Origin: Salipiger sp. CCB-MM3
GTDB lineage: Bacteria > Pseudomonadota > Alphaproteobacteria > Rhodobacterales > Rhodobacteraceae
Length of the DNA: 64,000 bases
Direction of reading: 5' to 3'
NCBI RefSeq assembly: GCF_001687105.1
Contig: NZ_CP014597.1
Location: 1-64,000 of the forward strand
This document shows positions 43,023 to 51,780 of this stretch, piece by piece (positions within the stretch are counted from its first letter, which is position 1; every line of letters begins with the position of its first letter). The notes below the pieces were generated by a model. It worked only from the letters and a program-made list of their open reading frames with translations. It was not told the DNA's origin and ran no database searches. Made by a program: the position numbers and the translations under genes.

Positions 43023-43679
43023 TCAGACTGCACAGATCCGCCGAACGACCCGGCCGATCACCGGAATCGCTTCCGGAGCGACATCGACAAAGGGCTGGTA
43101 GCTGGCATTGTCACAGGAGATACGCAGCTTGCCGTCCGCCGGAGAAATCGACACGCGTCGGATGGTTGGAATGTCCTGTTTCGCCAGTTTCAAAGCGTAG
43201 ACACCATCGCGCGTGATCTGGGACACATGGGTGTCGATGAAAACCATGTCGCCCACTCCGAGAAACGGCGCCATGCTGTCATCCCGAAGCTGAAAGAGCG
43301 CGATACGGCTTTCCGGTGCTTTCGGAAGATCACCGAGAAGTCTTTCGTCCAGCGCCACGCGGCTCGCCTCCTTGCCCCCAAGAAGGGTTGCAATCAGCGT
43401 CCCTTGCGAAGCTGCCTCGGCAAACTTGGGGTCGGGAACCTTGCGCGGCCGCCCGGAGGGCTGGGGCGCCGCCGGAATGGCCCCATCGCCCATGACATCT
43501 TGCGGCGTGACCTTGAAGATCGTTGCAAGCGCCCGAAGGTCCTTGGAGCTGAAGACCCGGGCCCCACTCTCCCAGCGTGATATCGTCACATTGGTGACGT
43601 TCATCCGCTCTGCAAGGTCTTCCTGCGTCCAGTCTCGGGCCATGCGCAGCTGGCGGATATTGTTCCCTGGAATGCTCAT
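43023..43679 (-). CDS. XRE-type repressor with S24 (LexA/CI) peptidase-like domain
   Basis: The 218-residue protein has an N-terminal helix-turn-helix at residues 6-40 (RMARDWTQEDLAERMNVTNV then TISRWESGARV). A linker to about 125 follows, then an S24 domain with the nucleophile Ser135 in LRDDSMAPFLGVGDMVFID. In LexA the general base is a Lys 37 residues further on in TVKRL; here the matching place reads PTIRRV, so the Lys appears to be Arg. No clear Ala-Gly or Cys-Gly cleavage bond is seen in the linker. It could therefore be resistant to RecA-stimulated self-cleavage. It faces three operators upstream. Confidence 0.85.
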   Translation of the reverse strand: MSIPGNNIRQLRMARDWTQEDLAERMNVTNVTISRWESGARVFSSKDLRALATIFKVTPQDVMGDGAIPAAPQPSGRPRKVPDPKFAEAASQGTLIATLLGGKEASRVALDERLLGDLPKAPESRIALFQLRDDSMAPFLGVGDMVFIDTHVSQITRDGVYALKLAKQDIPTIRRVSISPADGKLRISCDNASYQPFVDVAPEAIPVIGRVVRRICAV

Positions 43680-43731
43680 TTTCCCGCTTTCTTCTTGCCG
43701 ACGTCACACGCGAGCCAGGCTCGCCCTGACT

Positions 43732-43786
43732 TTTACCACTAGTAAATCACATTACCATAAGGGTAAACCACTTACCAAAGAGGTTA
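43732..43786. promoter_or_regulatory. Three phased operators of the S24-type repressor
   Basis: Three 15-base palindromic sites start at 43732 (TTTACCACTAGTAAA), 43752 (TTACCATAAGGGTAA) and 43772 (TTACCAAAGAGGTTA). They are exactly 20 bases apart, with the common half-site TTACC. Two helical turns between starts put all three on one face of the DNA, as in lambda-type CI operators. They lie between the repressor start and a plus-strand region, so they probably control both directions. Confidence 0.7.
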
Positions 43787-43860
43787 CCCATGAGGCTTGA
43801 AGCCTCTTGGCCAGCATCCCTCTCGCGGAACGATGGCTTCTCTTCATCAGACCTGCGGGG

Positions 43861-44016
43861 ATGATCGCCGCCATGGCTAGCGGCTTTGCCCAGAGCCTCT
43901 CGCGCAAGGACTCTGCTGCCGATGTCACGGGCGCTGAATATGAAAACGCGCCGCCATATATAAAACAAAGTGGCGCACAAAGGAGATTTAATATGAAATT
44001 TTTATTTCAGGGCTAG
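43861..44016 (+). CDS. Possible small protein under the repressor's divergent promoter
   Basis: The ATG at 43861 opens a 51-codon frame, starting MIAAMASGFAQSLSRKDSAA and then DVTGAEYENAPPYIKQSGAQ. An alternative TTG at 43807 extends it. It lies directly downstream of the three operators and is followed by a strong terminator at 44093-44117, so something is transcribed here. The frame itself has no recognised family and no clear ribosome site. Confidence 0.3.
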   Translation: MIAAMASGFAQSLSRKDSAADVTGAEYENAPPYIKQSGAQRRFNMKFLFQG

Positions 44017-44092
44017 TCGCAATCATTTGATTCTCGTATGTTGCGGGCAATAAAGTAATGCATCGCAGCTTTGACGCGTATGCAGATGGTTT

Positions 44093-44117
44093 TAGGCAGT
44101 CATATACTGCCTTTTTT
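44093..44117 (+). terminator. Rho-independent terminator
   Basis: GGCAGT-CATAT-ACTGCC followed by TTTTTT is a textbook terminator. It ends the transcript starting near the operators at 43732-43786. Confidence 0.8.
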
Positions 44118-44504
44118 CTGTAGTATCCGGCGATACGCCGTGGTTTTTAATTGGTGAAAGGCTTTCCCATGTCGACTTCGGTGTCGGTGCGACTTCCCAT
44201 GGCGTCTCTGCTGATGGAAATATACTACCCGCATTCCGCATATTGCGGGCCGGATCAGAACAATCCCCACATACGGAAGCATCCCCCAAGGGGCTGCCAT
44301 GGAGTCGGATCCCGGCGCTCTCCGGGCGAGGAATCCGAGATTTATGCGATATTTCTCAGAGATTTGCGGAAACAACGCTCCGCGGGCCCGAGCGTCCGGA
44401 GCTCCCTACCCTGGCCCCTGGCTGGCAATCCGGATTCCGCATCTCAGTGAGCGCGGCCGCAGCGCGGCCAGGCCCTCCCCATTTGCAGCCTATTGACGAC
44501 CGAG
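44118..44504. other. Leader region before the ebo cluster, no gene seen
   Basis: No coding frame is supported. An inverted repeat CCCGCA-TTCCGCATAT-TGCGGG lies at about 44228-44249. The sequence becomes markedly more GC-rich towards eboD. The promoter of the ebo genes should be here. Confidence 0.4.
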
Positions 44505-45833
44505 ATGAACGACATGAAAAAACTGCCTAAAATTTTGACATTTGACGCCACCCCCTCTTCCGCTTTCATCAGGCCAGCCCCGACCCCGCAGCATGAGATC
44601 CACTCCAGAACCCAATCCTTTTCGGTCAATTATGAATACAGGGTCGTTTTCACGCGAGACCTGTTCTCCCCGGCCAACGCGTCCCTTCGGGAGGCCCTGG
44701 AGGTGTCGGAGCATTCGCGCCGCCAGAGGTGCCTTGTCTTTATTGACGCCGACGTGCTCAAGCAGCGGGGCACGCTCGGCTATGAGATTGCCAGATATTT
44801 TCGAGAAGAAGTCCCCGGAGTGGAGCTCGCGTGTGCGCCGCTCGCCATTGAGGGCGGTGAGGCTGCGAAGGCCGGGCTGTCGAGGCTTGAGCAGATTTAC
44901 CACCGCATCCTGGAGCACGGGATTGATCGGCACTCCTATGTTCTGGCCATCGGTGGCGGCGCGGTGCTGGATGCGGTGGGCATGGCAGCGGCCACGGCGC
45001 ACCGCGGGATCCGGCATATCCGTATTCCAACCACGGTTCTGTCGCAAAATGACAGCGGCGTTGGCGTGAAGACAGCCGTGAACTTTGCCGGCTCGAAAAA
45101 CTTCGCGGGCTGCTTTGCGCCGCCATGGGCCGTGCTCAATGATTTCGACTTTCTGGCCACATTGCCACCCCCGGTGCGCCGATCGGGACTATCGGAGGCG
45201 GTGAAGGTCGCGCTTATTCGCGACAGGGATTTCTTCCTCTGGATCGAAGCGAATGCGGCAGAGCTCAAACGATTTGAGCCGGAGGCCGAAGAATACATGA
45301 TCCGTCGCTCCGCGGAGCTCCACATGACCCAGATCGCGCATGGCGGAGACCCCTTCGAGCGGGGTTCTGCGAGGCCGCTCGACTTCGGCCATTGGTCGGC
45401 GCACAAACTCGAGACCTTCACGCAGTATTGCGTCAGCCATGGGGATGCAGTGGCCATGGGGATCGCGCTTGATGCGCGGTATTCGGTGCTGACTGGCCTT
45501 CTTGCGCCAGGCGAAGAAAGCCGCATTGTCTCCGTTCTGAATAGCCTGGGTCTCCCGCTATGGCATCCGGGCCTTGCCAGGCACAGCAAGAATGGAAACC
45601 TGGAGCTTCTTCGCGGCCTCGAAGAGTTTCGCGAGCATCTTGGTGGCAAGCTGACGATCACGCTGCTCTGCGCTCTTGGCAAGGGCATAGAGATCAATGA
45701 GATGCGGCCTGATCTTGTGGCCGATGCGATCGGCTGGCTGAAACGCCAGGCGCATGCATACAGCCTTGCCAGCGAGCAGGGCCAAGGTCAGGTCCCTGGC
45801 CAGCCAGACTGCATCGATCGGGGGTGGGCGTAA
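44505..45833 (+). CDS. eboD: EboD, 3-dehydroquinate synthase-like enzyme
   Basis: The protein of about 440 residues has the dehydroquinate synthase fold. NAD-binding YVLAIGGGAVLDAVGMAAAT, then HIRIPTTVLSQNDSGVGVKT, GLSEAVKVALIRD and the metal ligands in LDFGHWSAHKLETFTQYCVS (His) and VSHGDAVAMGIALDA (His) are visible. Start choices are TTG 44493, ATG 44505 and ATG 44514. EboD belongs to the ebo cluster, whose product is unknown; it is thought to make a cyclic sugar-derived precursor. It overlaps eboE by one base (TAATG). Confidence 0.85.
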   Translation: MNDMKKLPKILTFDATPSSAFIRPAPTPQHEIHSRTQSFSVNYEYRVVFTRDLFSPANASLREALEVSEHSRRQRCLVFIDADVLKQRGTLGYEIARYFREEVPGVELACAPLAIEGGEAAKAGLSRLEQIYHRILEHGIDRHSYVLAIGGGAVLDAVGMAAATAHRGIRHIRIPTTVLSQNDSGVGVKTAVNFAGSKNFAGCFAPPWAVLNDFDFLATLPPPVRRSGLSEAVKVALIRDRDFFLWIEANAAELKRFEPEAEEYMIRRSAELHMTQIAHGGDPFERGSARPLDFGHWSAHKLETFTQYCVSHGDAVAMGIALDARYSVLTGLLAPGEESRIVSVLNSLGLPLWHPGLARHSKNGNLELLRGLEEFREHLGGKLTITLLCALGKGIEINEMRPDLVADAIGWLKRQAHAYSLASEQGQGQVPGQPDCIDRGWA

Positions 45834-47020
45834 TGCTGCTGAGCGGCGGGCTGGGCACCCTCACCTACTGCCTCAACATCCATGCCACCGAAACCTGGGA
45901 GGAGTGCCGGGAGGCACTCACCGGGCCCCTCCTGAAGGTAAGGGAACAGGTTTGCCCCGACCGGCGCTTCGCTGTGGGGCTGCGGCTTTCGTCCAACGCT
46001 CTTGACCAGCTCGACCAGGGCGACCAGAGGGCGTGGCTCAAAGCCTTCCTGCGCGAGCAGGATCTCGCACCGGCGACGATGAATGGCTTTCCCTACGGAC
46101 CCTTCCACGGCGTGCGGGTGAAAGAGCAGGTCTACCAGCCCGATTGGCGTGACCCCGAGCGTTTGCACTACACCAACAGGCTTGCCAACCTCATGGCCGA
46201 GCTCTCGGAGCCGGGTGACTGGGTGAGCCTGAGCACTGTACCGGGGACGTTTCGCACGCTCGCCGCGGGTACCGAGGGAGAGATGACCGAGCGCTACCTG
46301 CAAGCAGCAGCGCATTGCGTGGCGATCAAGGCCCGTACCGGGGTCACCGTGGCACTGGCGATCGAGCCCGAGCCCTTCTGCTTTCTCGAGAACATTTCCG
46401 GCACCGTGGATTTTTTCAAGGACTGGCTCTATTCGCCGGGTGCAGTCACGCGTTTCCGGGAGGTGACAGGGCTGAATGGCGAGGCTGCCGAAGAAGCGCT
46501 CCGTTGCCACCTGGGCCTGTGTTACGACGTATGTCATGCGGCGGTGGAATATGAAGACCCCGAAGCCAGCATCGCGGCCCTGAAATCGGTTGGGATACCA
46601 ATCCATAAGTTGCAGCTGAGTTCTGCCTTGCGGGCGCAGATAAGGCCGGAGGTGCGCGCGATGCTCAAGGCCTTCGCCGAGCCGACCTACCTGCACCAGG
46701 TACTTGCCCGTCGCGGCGACGGGCCGATCACCGCCTATTCCGATCTGCCCGAGGCGCTGGCCCGCGGCGCCGAGGCGGATGGCGAGGAATGGCGCATCCA
46801 TTTCCATGTCCCGGTGTTTCTGGCCTCGCTTGGCCTCTTCGACAGCACACAGGAGTTTCTAAAGGAAATCCTCGACCTGCACCGCGCCGCGCCGATCTCG
46901 CCGCATCTCGAGGTCGAGACCTACACTTGGGATGTGCTGCCGCCCGAGTTGCGCACCTCCAGCGTCGATGCCGCCATTGCGCGAGAGCTGCGCTGGGTTC
47001 TGGAAAGGCTGGGCCAATGA
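45833..47020 (+). CDS. eboE: EboE, TIM-barrel metabolite protein (sugar isomerase-like)
   Basis: The protein of about 395 residues resembles xylose-isomerase-like TIM barrels as found in EboE: GTLTYCLNIHATETWEECRE, NGFPYGPFHGVRVKEQVYQP, EPEPFCFLENISGTVDFF, CYDVCHAAVEYEDPEAS, and HFHVPVFLASLGLFDSTQEF near the end. Metal-type residues (Glu, Asp, His) lie on the expected strand ends. I use the ATG at 45833, which overlaps the eboD stop; GTG 45824 is possible. Its stop overlaps eboC by 4 bases. Confidence 0.87.
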   Translation: MLLSGGLGTLTYCLNIHATETWEECREALTGPLLKVREQVCPDRRFAVGLRLSSNALDQLDQGDQRAWLKAFLREQDLAPATMNGFPYGPFHGVRVKEQVYQPDWRDPERLHYTNRLANLMAELSEPGDWVSLSTVPGTFRTLAAGTEGEMTERYLQAAAHCVAIKARTGVTVALAIEPEPFCFLENISGTVDFFKDWLYSPGAVTRFREVTGLNGEAAEEALRCHLGLCYDVCHAAVEYEDPEASIAALKSVGIPIHKLQLSSALRAQIRPEVRAMLKAFAEPTYLHQVLARRGDGPITAYSDLPEALARGAEADGEEWRIHFHVPVFLASLGLFDSTQEFLKEILDLHRAAPISPHLEVETYTWDVLPPELRTSSVDAAIARELRWVLERLGQ

Positions 47021-47874
47021 TCCGCACCGCTCTGGAACTGGGCCGCGTGTCCAACCTGCCGACGGTCTGGACAAATGCCATGGCGGGGGCGCTGCTGGCG
47101 CTCTCGGCGGCCCCGGGCACGGCGTTCTGGCCAATCGTGCTGAGCGCACTGGCGCTGACCCTCTTTTACGTGGGCGGCATGTGGCTCAACGATGCTTTCG
47201 ACGCCGAGCACGACCGCACGCAAAAGGCCGACCGCCCCATCCCCCGCGGCGACATCCGTCAGGGCGATGTCTTTGTCGGCGGTTTCGTCATGCTGGGCAC
47301 CGGCATTTTGCTGACCCTGCCGCTGGGAGGCTGGGCGCTGGTCTCGGCGGTGCTGCTAAGCATCAGCATCTTCCTCTACGACTGGCTGCACAAACGCACC
47401 GCGCTGGCGCCGGTGATCATGGGGGTCACGCGGTTCTTCTGCTACGCGCTGGCTGCCTTCGGCGCGACGGGCAGCTTTCCGGGCGTGGCGATCTGGGGCG
47501 CGCTTGGGCTGCTGGCCTATGTGGTGGGCCTCACCTACGCCGCCAAACAAGAGGCCTACAACCGGATCGAGCGCGCGTGGCCGCTGGCGGTGATGGGTTT
47601 TCCCGGCCTGCTGGTGCTGATCTTCAGCTGGGGCAGCGCGCTGGCGCTGCTGATCGCGCTGGGGTTCTTCGCCGCCACCGGGCTGGCGCTGCACTATCTC
47701 TTCCGCCGGGCAAAGGGCGACGTGCCGAAGGCCGTCACCCTGCTGATCGCCGCCATCTCGCTCTATGACGCCACGCTGATCGCCGGGGTCCACGGAGGAT
47801 GGATCCCGGCGCTGCTGGCGGTTCTTGGCTTTGGCCTCACCCGCGCGCTGCAGCGGGTCATTGCGGGGACTTAG
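47017..47874 (+). CDS. eboC: EboC, UbiA-family prenyltransferase
   Basis: The 285-residue membrane protein has about eight hydrophobic segments and the first aspartate-rich motif NDAFDAEHDRTQKADRPIPR, which binds the prenyl diphosphate through magnesium. The second region is near YDWLHKRTALAPVIMGVTRF. EboC proteins belong to the ebo cluster and are expected to attach a polyprenyl chain to the cluster's product at the membrane. The gene follows eboE with an ATGA overlap and converges on eboF with overlapping stops. Confidence 0.87.
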   Translation: MIRTALELGRVSNLPTVWTNAMAGALLALSAAPGTAFWPIVLSALALTLFYVGGMWLNDAFDAEHDRTQKADRPIPRGDIRQGDVFVGGFVMLGTGILLTLPLGGWALVSAVLLSISIFLYDWLHKRTALAPVIMGVTRFFCYALAAFGATGSFPGVAIWGALGLLAYVVGLTYAAKQEAYNRIERAWPLAVMGFPGLLVLIFSWGSALALLIALGFFAATGLALHYLFRRAKGDVPKAVTLLIAAISLYDATLIAGVHGGWIPALLAVLGFGLTRALQRVIAGT

Positions 47875-49256
47875 TCGAAGATATGGCTCAGCGTCAGCGC
47901 CTTGAAATCCACCGCCCGGACCGATCCTTCCGGCAGCAGGCCCGCCTCGGAAGAGATCACCAGCGGCCCGTCGCCGGGATCATCGGTGAGCCGCCCGTGG
48001 CTGCCCTTCACGAGATCGGTCCGCGAGGGAGAGATCACGTCGAGAAGCTGCCGAAAGCCCATCTTGCGCTTGGCCAGCTTCCAGCCCGCCGCCAGCTTGG
48101 GAAACCGCAGATCGGGATCGAGGAACAGCTCGACCGGGTCATAGCCGGGCTTGCGGTGGATATCGACGGTGGGGGCAAAGTCCGGGGCCTTCGCCTCATC
48201 CAGCCAGTAGTAATAGCTGAACCAGCGGTCGGGCTTCGAGACGGCCACAAGCTCGCCCGAGCGCGGATGGTCGAGGCCATTCTGGCGCTTGCCGTCCTCG
48301 TCCCAGACCGTCTCGACCCCATCGAGCCCCTCGACCAGCGCCTTCACCTCGGCCAAACGCGCGGCGTCATTGACGTAGATATGCGCAAGCTGGTGGTCCG
48401 ACAGAGCAAAGGCCGCCGAAGCGCCCGCGTCGAGAATTTCGCGCCCATGTTCCTCGGGGCGCACGGCGATCAGCCCGGCCTTGCGCAGGGCGCGGTTGAT
48501 GTGGATCGCCTCGCTGACCGGGGTGATGCCATATTCCGACACGACCAGCACCCGGCGTCCCTCGGCATCCGCCGCGGCGACCAGTTTGCCGACCAGCGCG
48601 TCAATGTCCTTGAGGGAGCTCTGCACCTCTGGGTGCGCCAGATCGGGGCCGAACTTCTGCAGGTCGTAATCCAGATGCGGCAGGTAGGTCAGGGTCAGCG
48701 TCGGCTGGCGCGTTTCCATCACATGCAGCGTCGCCTCGGTGATCCACGCCGAGGAGGTGATATCCGCCGTCGGCCCCCAGAAGGTGAAAAGCGGGAAGCG
48801 CCCGAGCTTGGCATCCAGCTCGTCATGCAGCTCGGGCGGATAGGCGTAATGGTCGGGGATCTTGCGCCCGTCCGCCGGATACATCGGGCGCGGCGTCGCC
48901 GAGTAATCGGCGGTGGCGTACATGTTGTACCACCAGAACATCTTGGCGCAGGTGAAGCCCGGATCGCGCGCCTTCCCCGCGTCCCAGATTTTCTCTCCCT
49001 CGATCAGCGAGTTGGGCTGCCGCCACAGCAGCACCTCCTTGAGATCGCGGAACAGCCAGCCATTGGCCACGGCACCATGGCCCGAGGGCGGCAAGCCGGT
49101 CGCCAGCGTCGCCTGCACGGTGCAGGTGACCGCCGGTGTGACCGTCTCCAGCGGGCGCATTCCGCCGCGTTCGGCAAGGGCTGCAAGGTGGGGGGTATGA
49201 GCTCCGACAAGTTTGGGTGTCAGGCCGACGACAAGAATAACAAGGGTCGGTTTCAT
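47871..49256 (-). CDS. eboF: EboF, alkaline phosphatase superfamily (nucleotide pyrophosphatase-like)
   Basis: The start at 49256 gives 461 residues. The fold follows nucleotide pyrophosphatase/phosphodiesterases: LVILVVGLTPKLVGAHTPHL holds the first metal site and VTPAVTCTVQATLATGLPPS holds the catalytic Thr. FTFWGPTADITSSAWITEAT, LTYLPHLDYDLQKFGPD and RVLVVSEYGITPVS carry the other Asp and His ligands. It is the only ebo gene on the minus strand here, convergent with eboC and divergent from eboA, so it has its own promoter. Confidence 0.85.
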   Translation of the reverse strand: MKPTLVILVVGLTPKLVGAHTPHLAALAERGGMRPLETVTPAVTCTVQATLATGLPPSGHGAVANGWLFRDLKEVLLWRQPNSLIEGEKIWDAGKARDPGFTCAKMFWWYNMYATADYSATPRPMYPADGRKIPDHYAYPPELHDELDAKLGRFPLFTFWGPTADITSSAWITEATLHVMETRQPTLTLTYLPHLDYDLQKFGPDLAHPEVQSSLKDIDALVGKLVAAADAEGRRVLVVSEYGITPVSEAIHINRALRKAGLIAVRPEEHGREILDAGASAAFALSDHQLAHIYVNDAARLAEVKALVEGLDGVETVWDEDGKRQNGLDHPRSGELVAVSKPDRWFSYYYWLDEAKAPDFAPTVDIHRKPGYDPVELFLDPDLRFPKLAAGWKLAKRKMGFRQLLDVISPSRTDLVKGSHGRLTDDPGDGPLVISSEAGLLPEGSVRAVDFKALTLSHIFD

Positions 49257-49365
49257 GCTGTGAACCAAAATCCATTCGAAAAAAACAAGAAGAATATGGG
49301 CGCAACTATGACGCGCCGCCATCCCCTCAGTCCAGTGTTTCATTGATTATTCGGGAGAGAGTTTG

Positions 49366-50109
49366 ATGACCGATCCGAAAGACCTTTTGTATGGATGGAT
49401 AAGTGAGCGCGCCGGGGACGAAAGGCCTTGGCTCGACGCGCAATTGGCGCAGCTCGCCGCGCCGGACGCGACCGAGCGCGATCTGCATATGTATCTCGGC
49501 TTTGCGCCGCGCAGGCTCGGCAAGGCCGATCTCGCGCTGACGCCGGACGATCTGGCGCAAGCCGATGCCGCGCGCTCTGGTTGGGACCCCTCGGGCTGGA
49601 GCATCGACGGTGCCGCGCGCATTCTGGGGCTGCTGACCTACAGCGGCACCCGTCCCTTCGCCGAGACCTTCAAGGACCTGCGCCGCACGTCGGACGCTGC
49701 CGAGATGATCGCGCTCTATCGCGGCCTGCCGCTCTACCCCGCGCCCGAGAGCCTGCATTTCGAGGTTGGCGAGGGGCTGCGCTCGAACCTCAAGCCGGTG
49801 TTCGAGGCGATCGCCCACAACAACCCCTACCCGCGAGATCATTTCGACGAGCACCGCTGGAACCACATGGTCCTGAAGGCGCTGTTCATCGGGGCCGAGC
49901 TTGGCCCGATCACCGGGCTTGCGGCCCGCGCCAACCCCGAACTGGCGCGCATCCTCGTGCAATATGCGCGCGAACGCTGGGCCGCCGGACGGCCCGTCAT
50001 GCCCGAGCTTTGGCCGCTCGTGGCGCCCTTTGCCGAAACCCCTGAAATCCGTGCCGAGCTCGACCGGGCCCGCGCCGAAGGCCGTACATTTGAGGATCTT
50101 GTATCATGA
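49366..50109 (+). CDS. eboA: EboA-domain protein
   Basis: The 247-residue protein is soluble and acidic. It has GFAPRRLGKADLALTPDDLA and the segment SGTRPFAETFKDLRRTSDAA, MIALYRGLPLYPAPESLHFE, then NNPYPRDHFDEHRWNHMVLK and ALFIGAELGPITGLAARANP. These match the EboA family, whose biochemical role is unknown. The ATG at 49366 fits MTDPKD better than TTG 49363. It overlaps eboB by 4 bases and is divergent from eboF. Confidence 0.85.
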   Translation: MTDPKDLLYGWISERAGDERPWLDAQLAQLAAPDATERDLHMYLGFAPRRLGKADLALTPDDLAQADAARSGWDPSGWSIDGAARILGLLTYSGTRPFAETFKDLRRTSDAAEMIALYRGLPLYPAPESLHFEVGEGLRSNLKPVFEAIAHNNPYPRDHFDEHRWNHMVLKALFIGAELGPITGLAARANPELARILVQYARERWAAGRPVMPELWPLVAPFAETPEIRAELDRARAEGRTFEDLVS

Positions 50110-51029
50110 TGCTGATTGACCCCCACGCCCATATGATCTCGCGCACCACCGACGACTATCAGGCGATGGCCGCCGCCGGTGTCGTGGCGCTCATCGAGCC
50201 CGCCTTCTGGGTTGGCCAGCCGCGCACTTTCGTGGGCACCTACGTAGATTACCTGTCGACCATCGTCGGCTGGGAGCGGTTCCGCGCCGGGCAGTTCGGC
50301 ATCCGCCATTACTGCACCATCGGGCTCAACTCGAAGGAGGCCAACAACGAGGAACTGGCCGAGGGCGTGATGGAATGGCTGCCGCGTTTCGCCCTCAAGG
50401 AAGGCGTCGTGGCAATCGGCGAGATCGGCTATGACGAGCAGACCGAGCTCGAGGACAAATACTTCCGCCTGCAACTGTCGCTGGCCAAGGAACTGGACCT
50501 GCCGGTGATGGTCCACACGCCGCACCGCGACAAGAAGCAGGGCACCACCCGCTCGATGGATGTCTGCGAGGAGATGGGGCTCGACCCGTCGATGGTGATC
50601 ATCGACCACAACAACGAGGAAACCGTCGGCGAGGTGCTGCAGCGCGGCTATTGGGCGGGCTTCTCTATCTACCCCTCGACCAAGATGGGCAACGCGCGGA
50701 TGGTCGAACTGCTCAAGCAATACGGGTCCGAGCGCATCATCGTCGACAGCGCCTGCGACTGGGGCATTTCCGACTGCCTCGGCGTCGCCAAAACCGCGCA
50801 GCTTGCGCTGCAGAGCGGCGTTCCCGAAAGCACCGTGCGCGCGGTCTGCTATGGCAATGCGCTGGCGGCCTATGGCCAGAGCGGGCAGATGAAGGAAAGC
50901 GACTGGCTCGAGCCCCCGGCGATCGACCAGCGCACGCTCTACGAGGGCAACTCGATCCTGCGCGGCGGTCGCGATCCGGTCATCGAGGAGCCGGGCACGC
51001 TGCGCCGCAAGGGGCTGCAGATCAAGTGA
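50106..51029 (+). CDS. eboB: EboB, TatD-family metal hydrolase
   Basis: The 307-residue protein shows the amidohydrolase-type metal ligands of TatD enzymes: LIDPHAHMISR (HxH), AIGEIGYDEQ (Glu), PVMVHTPHRDKKQG (His), VIIDHNNEET (His) and IIVDSACDWG (Asp). It begins with ATGATG overlapping the eboA stop. TatD relatives act as nucleases or amidohydrolases; in ebo clusters this member's substrate is not known. A hairpin region follows at once. Confidence 0.87.
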   Translation: MMLIDPHAHMISRTTDDYQAMAAAGVVALIEPAFWVGQPRTFVGTYVDYLSTIVGWERFRAGQFGIRHYCTIGLNSKEANNEELAEGVMEWLPRFALKEGVVAIGEIGYDEQTELEDKYFRLQLSLAKELDLPVMVHTPHRDKKQGTTRSMDVCEEMGLDPSMVIIDHNNEETVGEVLQRGYWAGFSIYPSTKMGNARMVELLKQYGSERIIVDSACDWGISDCLGVAKTAQLALQSGVPESTVRAVCYGNALAAYGQSGQMKESDWLEPPAIDQRTLYEGNSILRGGRDPVIEEPGTLRRKGLQIK

Positions 51030-51051
51030 AGCCTGGCGCCAGGCACATGTC

Positions 51052-51081
51052 TTGAAGCGGGCCTGCCAAGGTCCGCTTCAA
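51052..51081 (+). terminator. Hairpin after eboB
   Basis: TTGAAGCGG and CCGCTTCAA pair perfectly around 12 bases, 22 bases past the stop. A smaller perfect palindrome, GCCTGGCGCCAGGC, lies at 51031-51044 before it. No T-run is present. Confidence 0.5.
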
Positions 51082-51780
51082 CCTCTCCACCCCGGAATGC
51101 CTCCAATCCAATACTCCGATGTGGGGTCATATTGGTTTTCCGCTTTTATAGTATTCATTAGGACCGCACGCAAAAGTAGAAATGACCCTACGCAAAGATT
51201 TCTTAGAGGACTCCACTCGATGGAAAATAGAGCGCTTTTCGTGACATTTTAATGAATGGGGGCGCTTTATGCTCAAAGTGATCTTTCAAGTGTAATTTAT
51301 TCAAATAACACTTGACGGGCAAGGAAATAGCCTCATAGGCTTACCCCATATCCATCTCAGTCCACCCCATTTTTTTTGAAAAGGCAAATTTCATGTGTAT
51401 CCCTCTTATGCGCCAATAGAGCGCGCCTCGCTCACCGCCGATCGCGCCGACCGAACGTCGGGGAGTCACTTGCATCCCTCGGTGCCCTCTCGGCGTTTTT
51501 GGCGCAGGTCTCTCCAGGCCCCCTGACTACAGGGGTGCGACTTGGCGCCCAAACAGTTGATATATTTTCAGAGTTGATCGCCAAGCCCCAATCCTTGGCG
51601 AGCGACGCCGTGCGGTGATGTGAGGTGAAGCGGTGCATACTGCATGACTTTCAGCCATCTGCCGCGGAGGAATTACCCAGCGTTCCCTGCTGCACCCTAG
51701 ATGCAGGGGTGACGCTGTGGAGATGTGACAGACAAAGGTCTGCCTGCGAGACTGCGCAGGAATATTGAATAGGTGATTTT
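51082..51780. other. Intergenic region before the secretion genes, no gene seen
   Basis: This 700-base stretch has AT-rich parts between 51120 and 51400 and one inverted repeat, TCAAGTGT (51286-51293) with ACACTTGA (51308-51315), suitable as an operator. A TTTTCAGAGT copy is at 51565. Frames on either strand between 51430 and 51700 are short and unconvincing. Confidence 0.45.

Noticed and set aside
43790..43864. 24-codon frame beginning right after the third operator
   Set aside because: It is too short and ends in an arbitrary place; the alternative frame ending at 44016 is only slightly better.
43023..44016. Prophage
   Set aside because: There is a CI-like repressor with phased operators, but no integrase, terminase, capsid or tail gene anywhere in the window.
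44936..45697. Minus-strand frame of 253 codons inside eboD
   Set aside because: It lies entirely opposite a well-supported enzyme gene and has low-complexity serine- and arginine-rich sequence.
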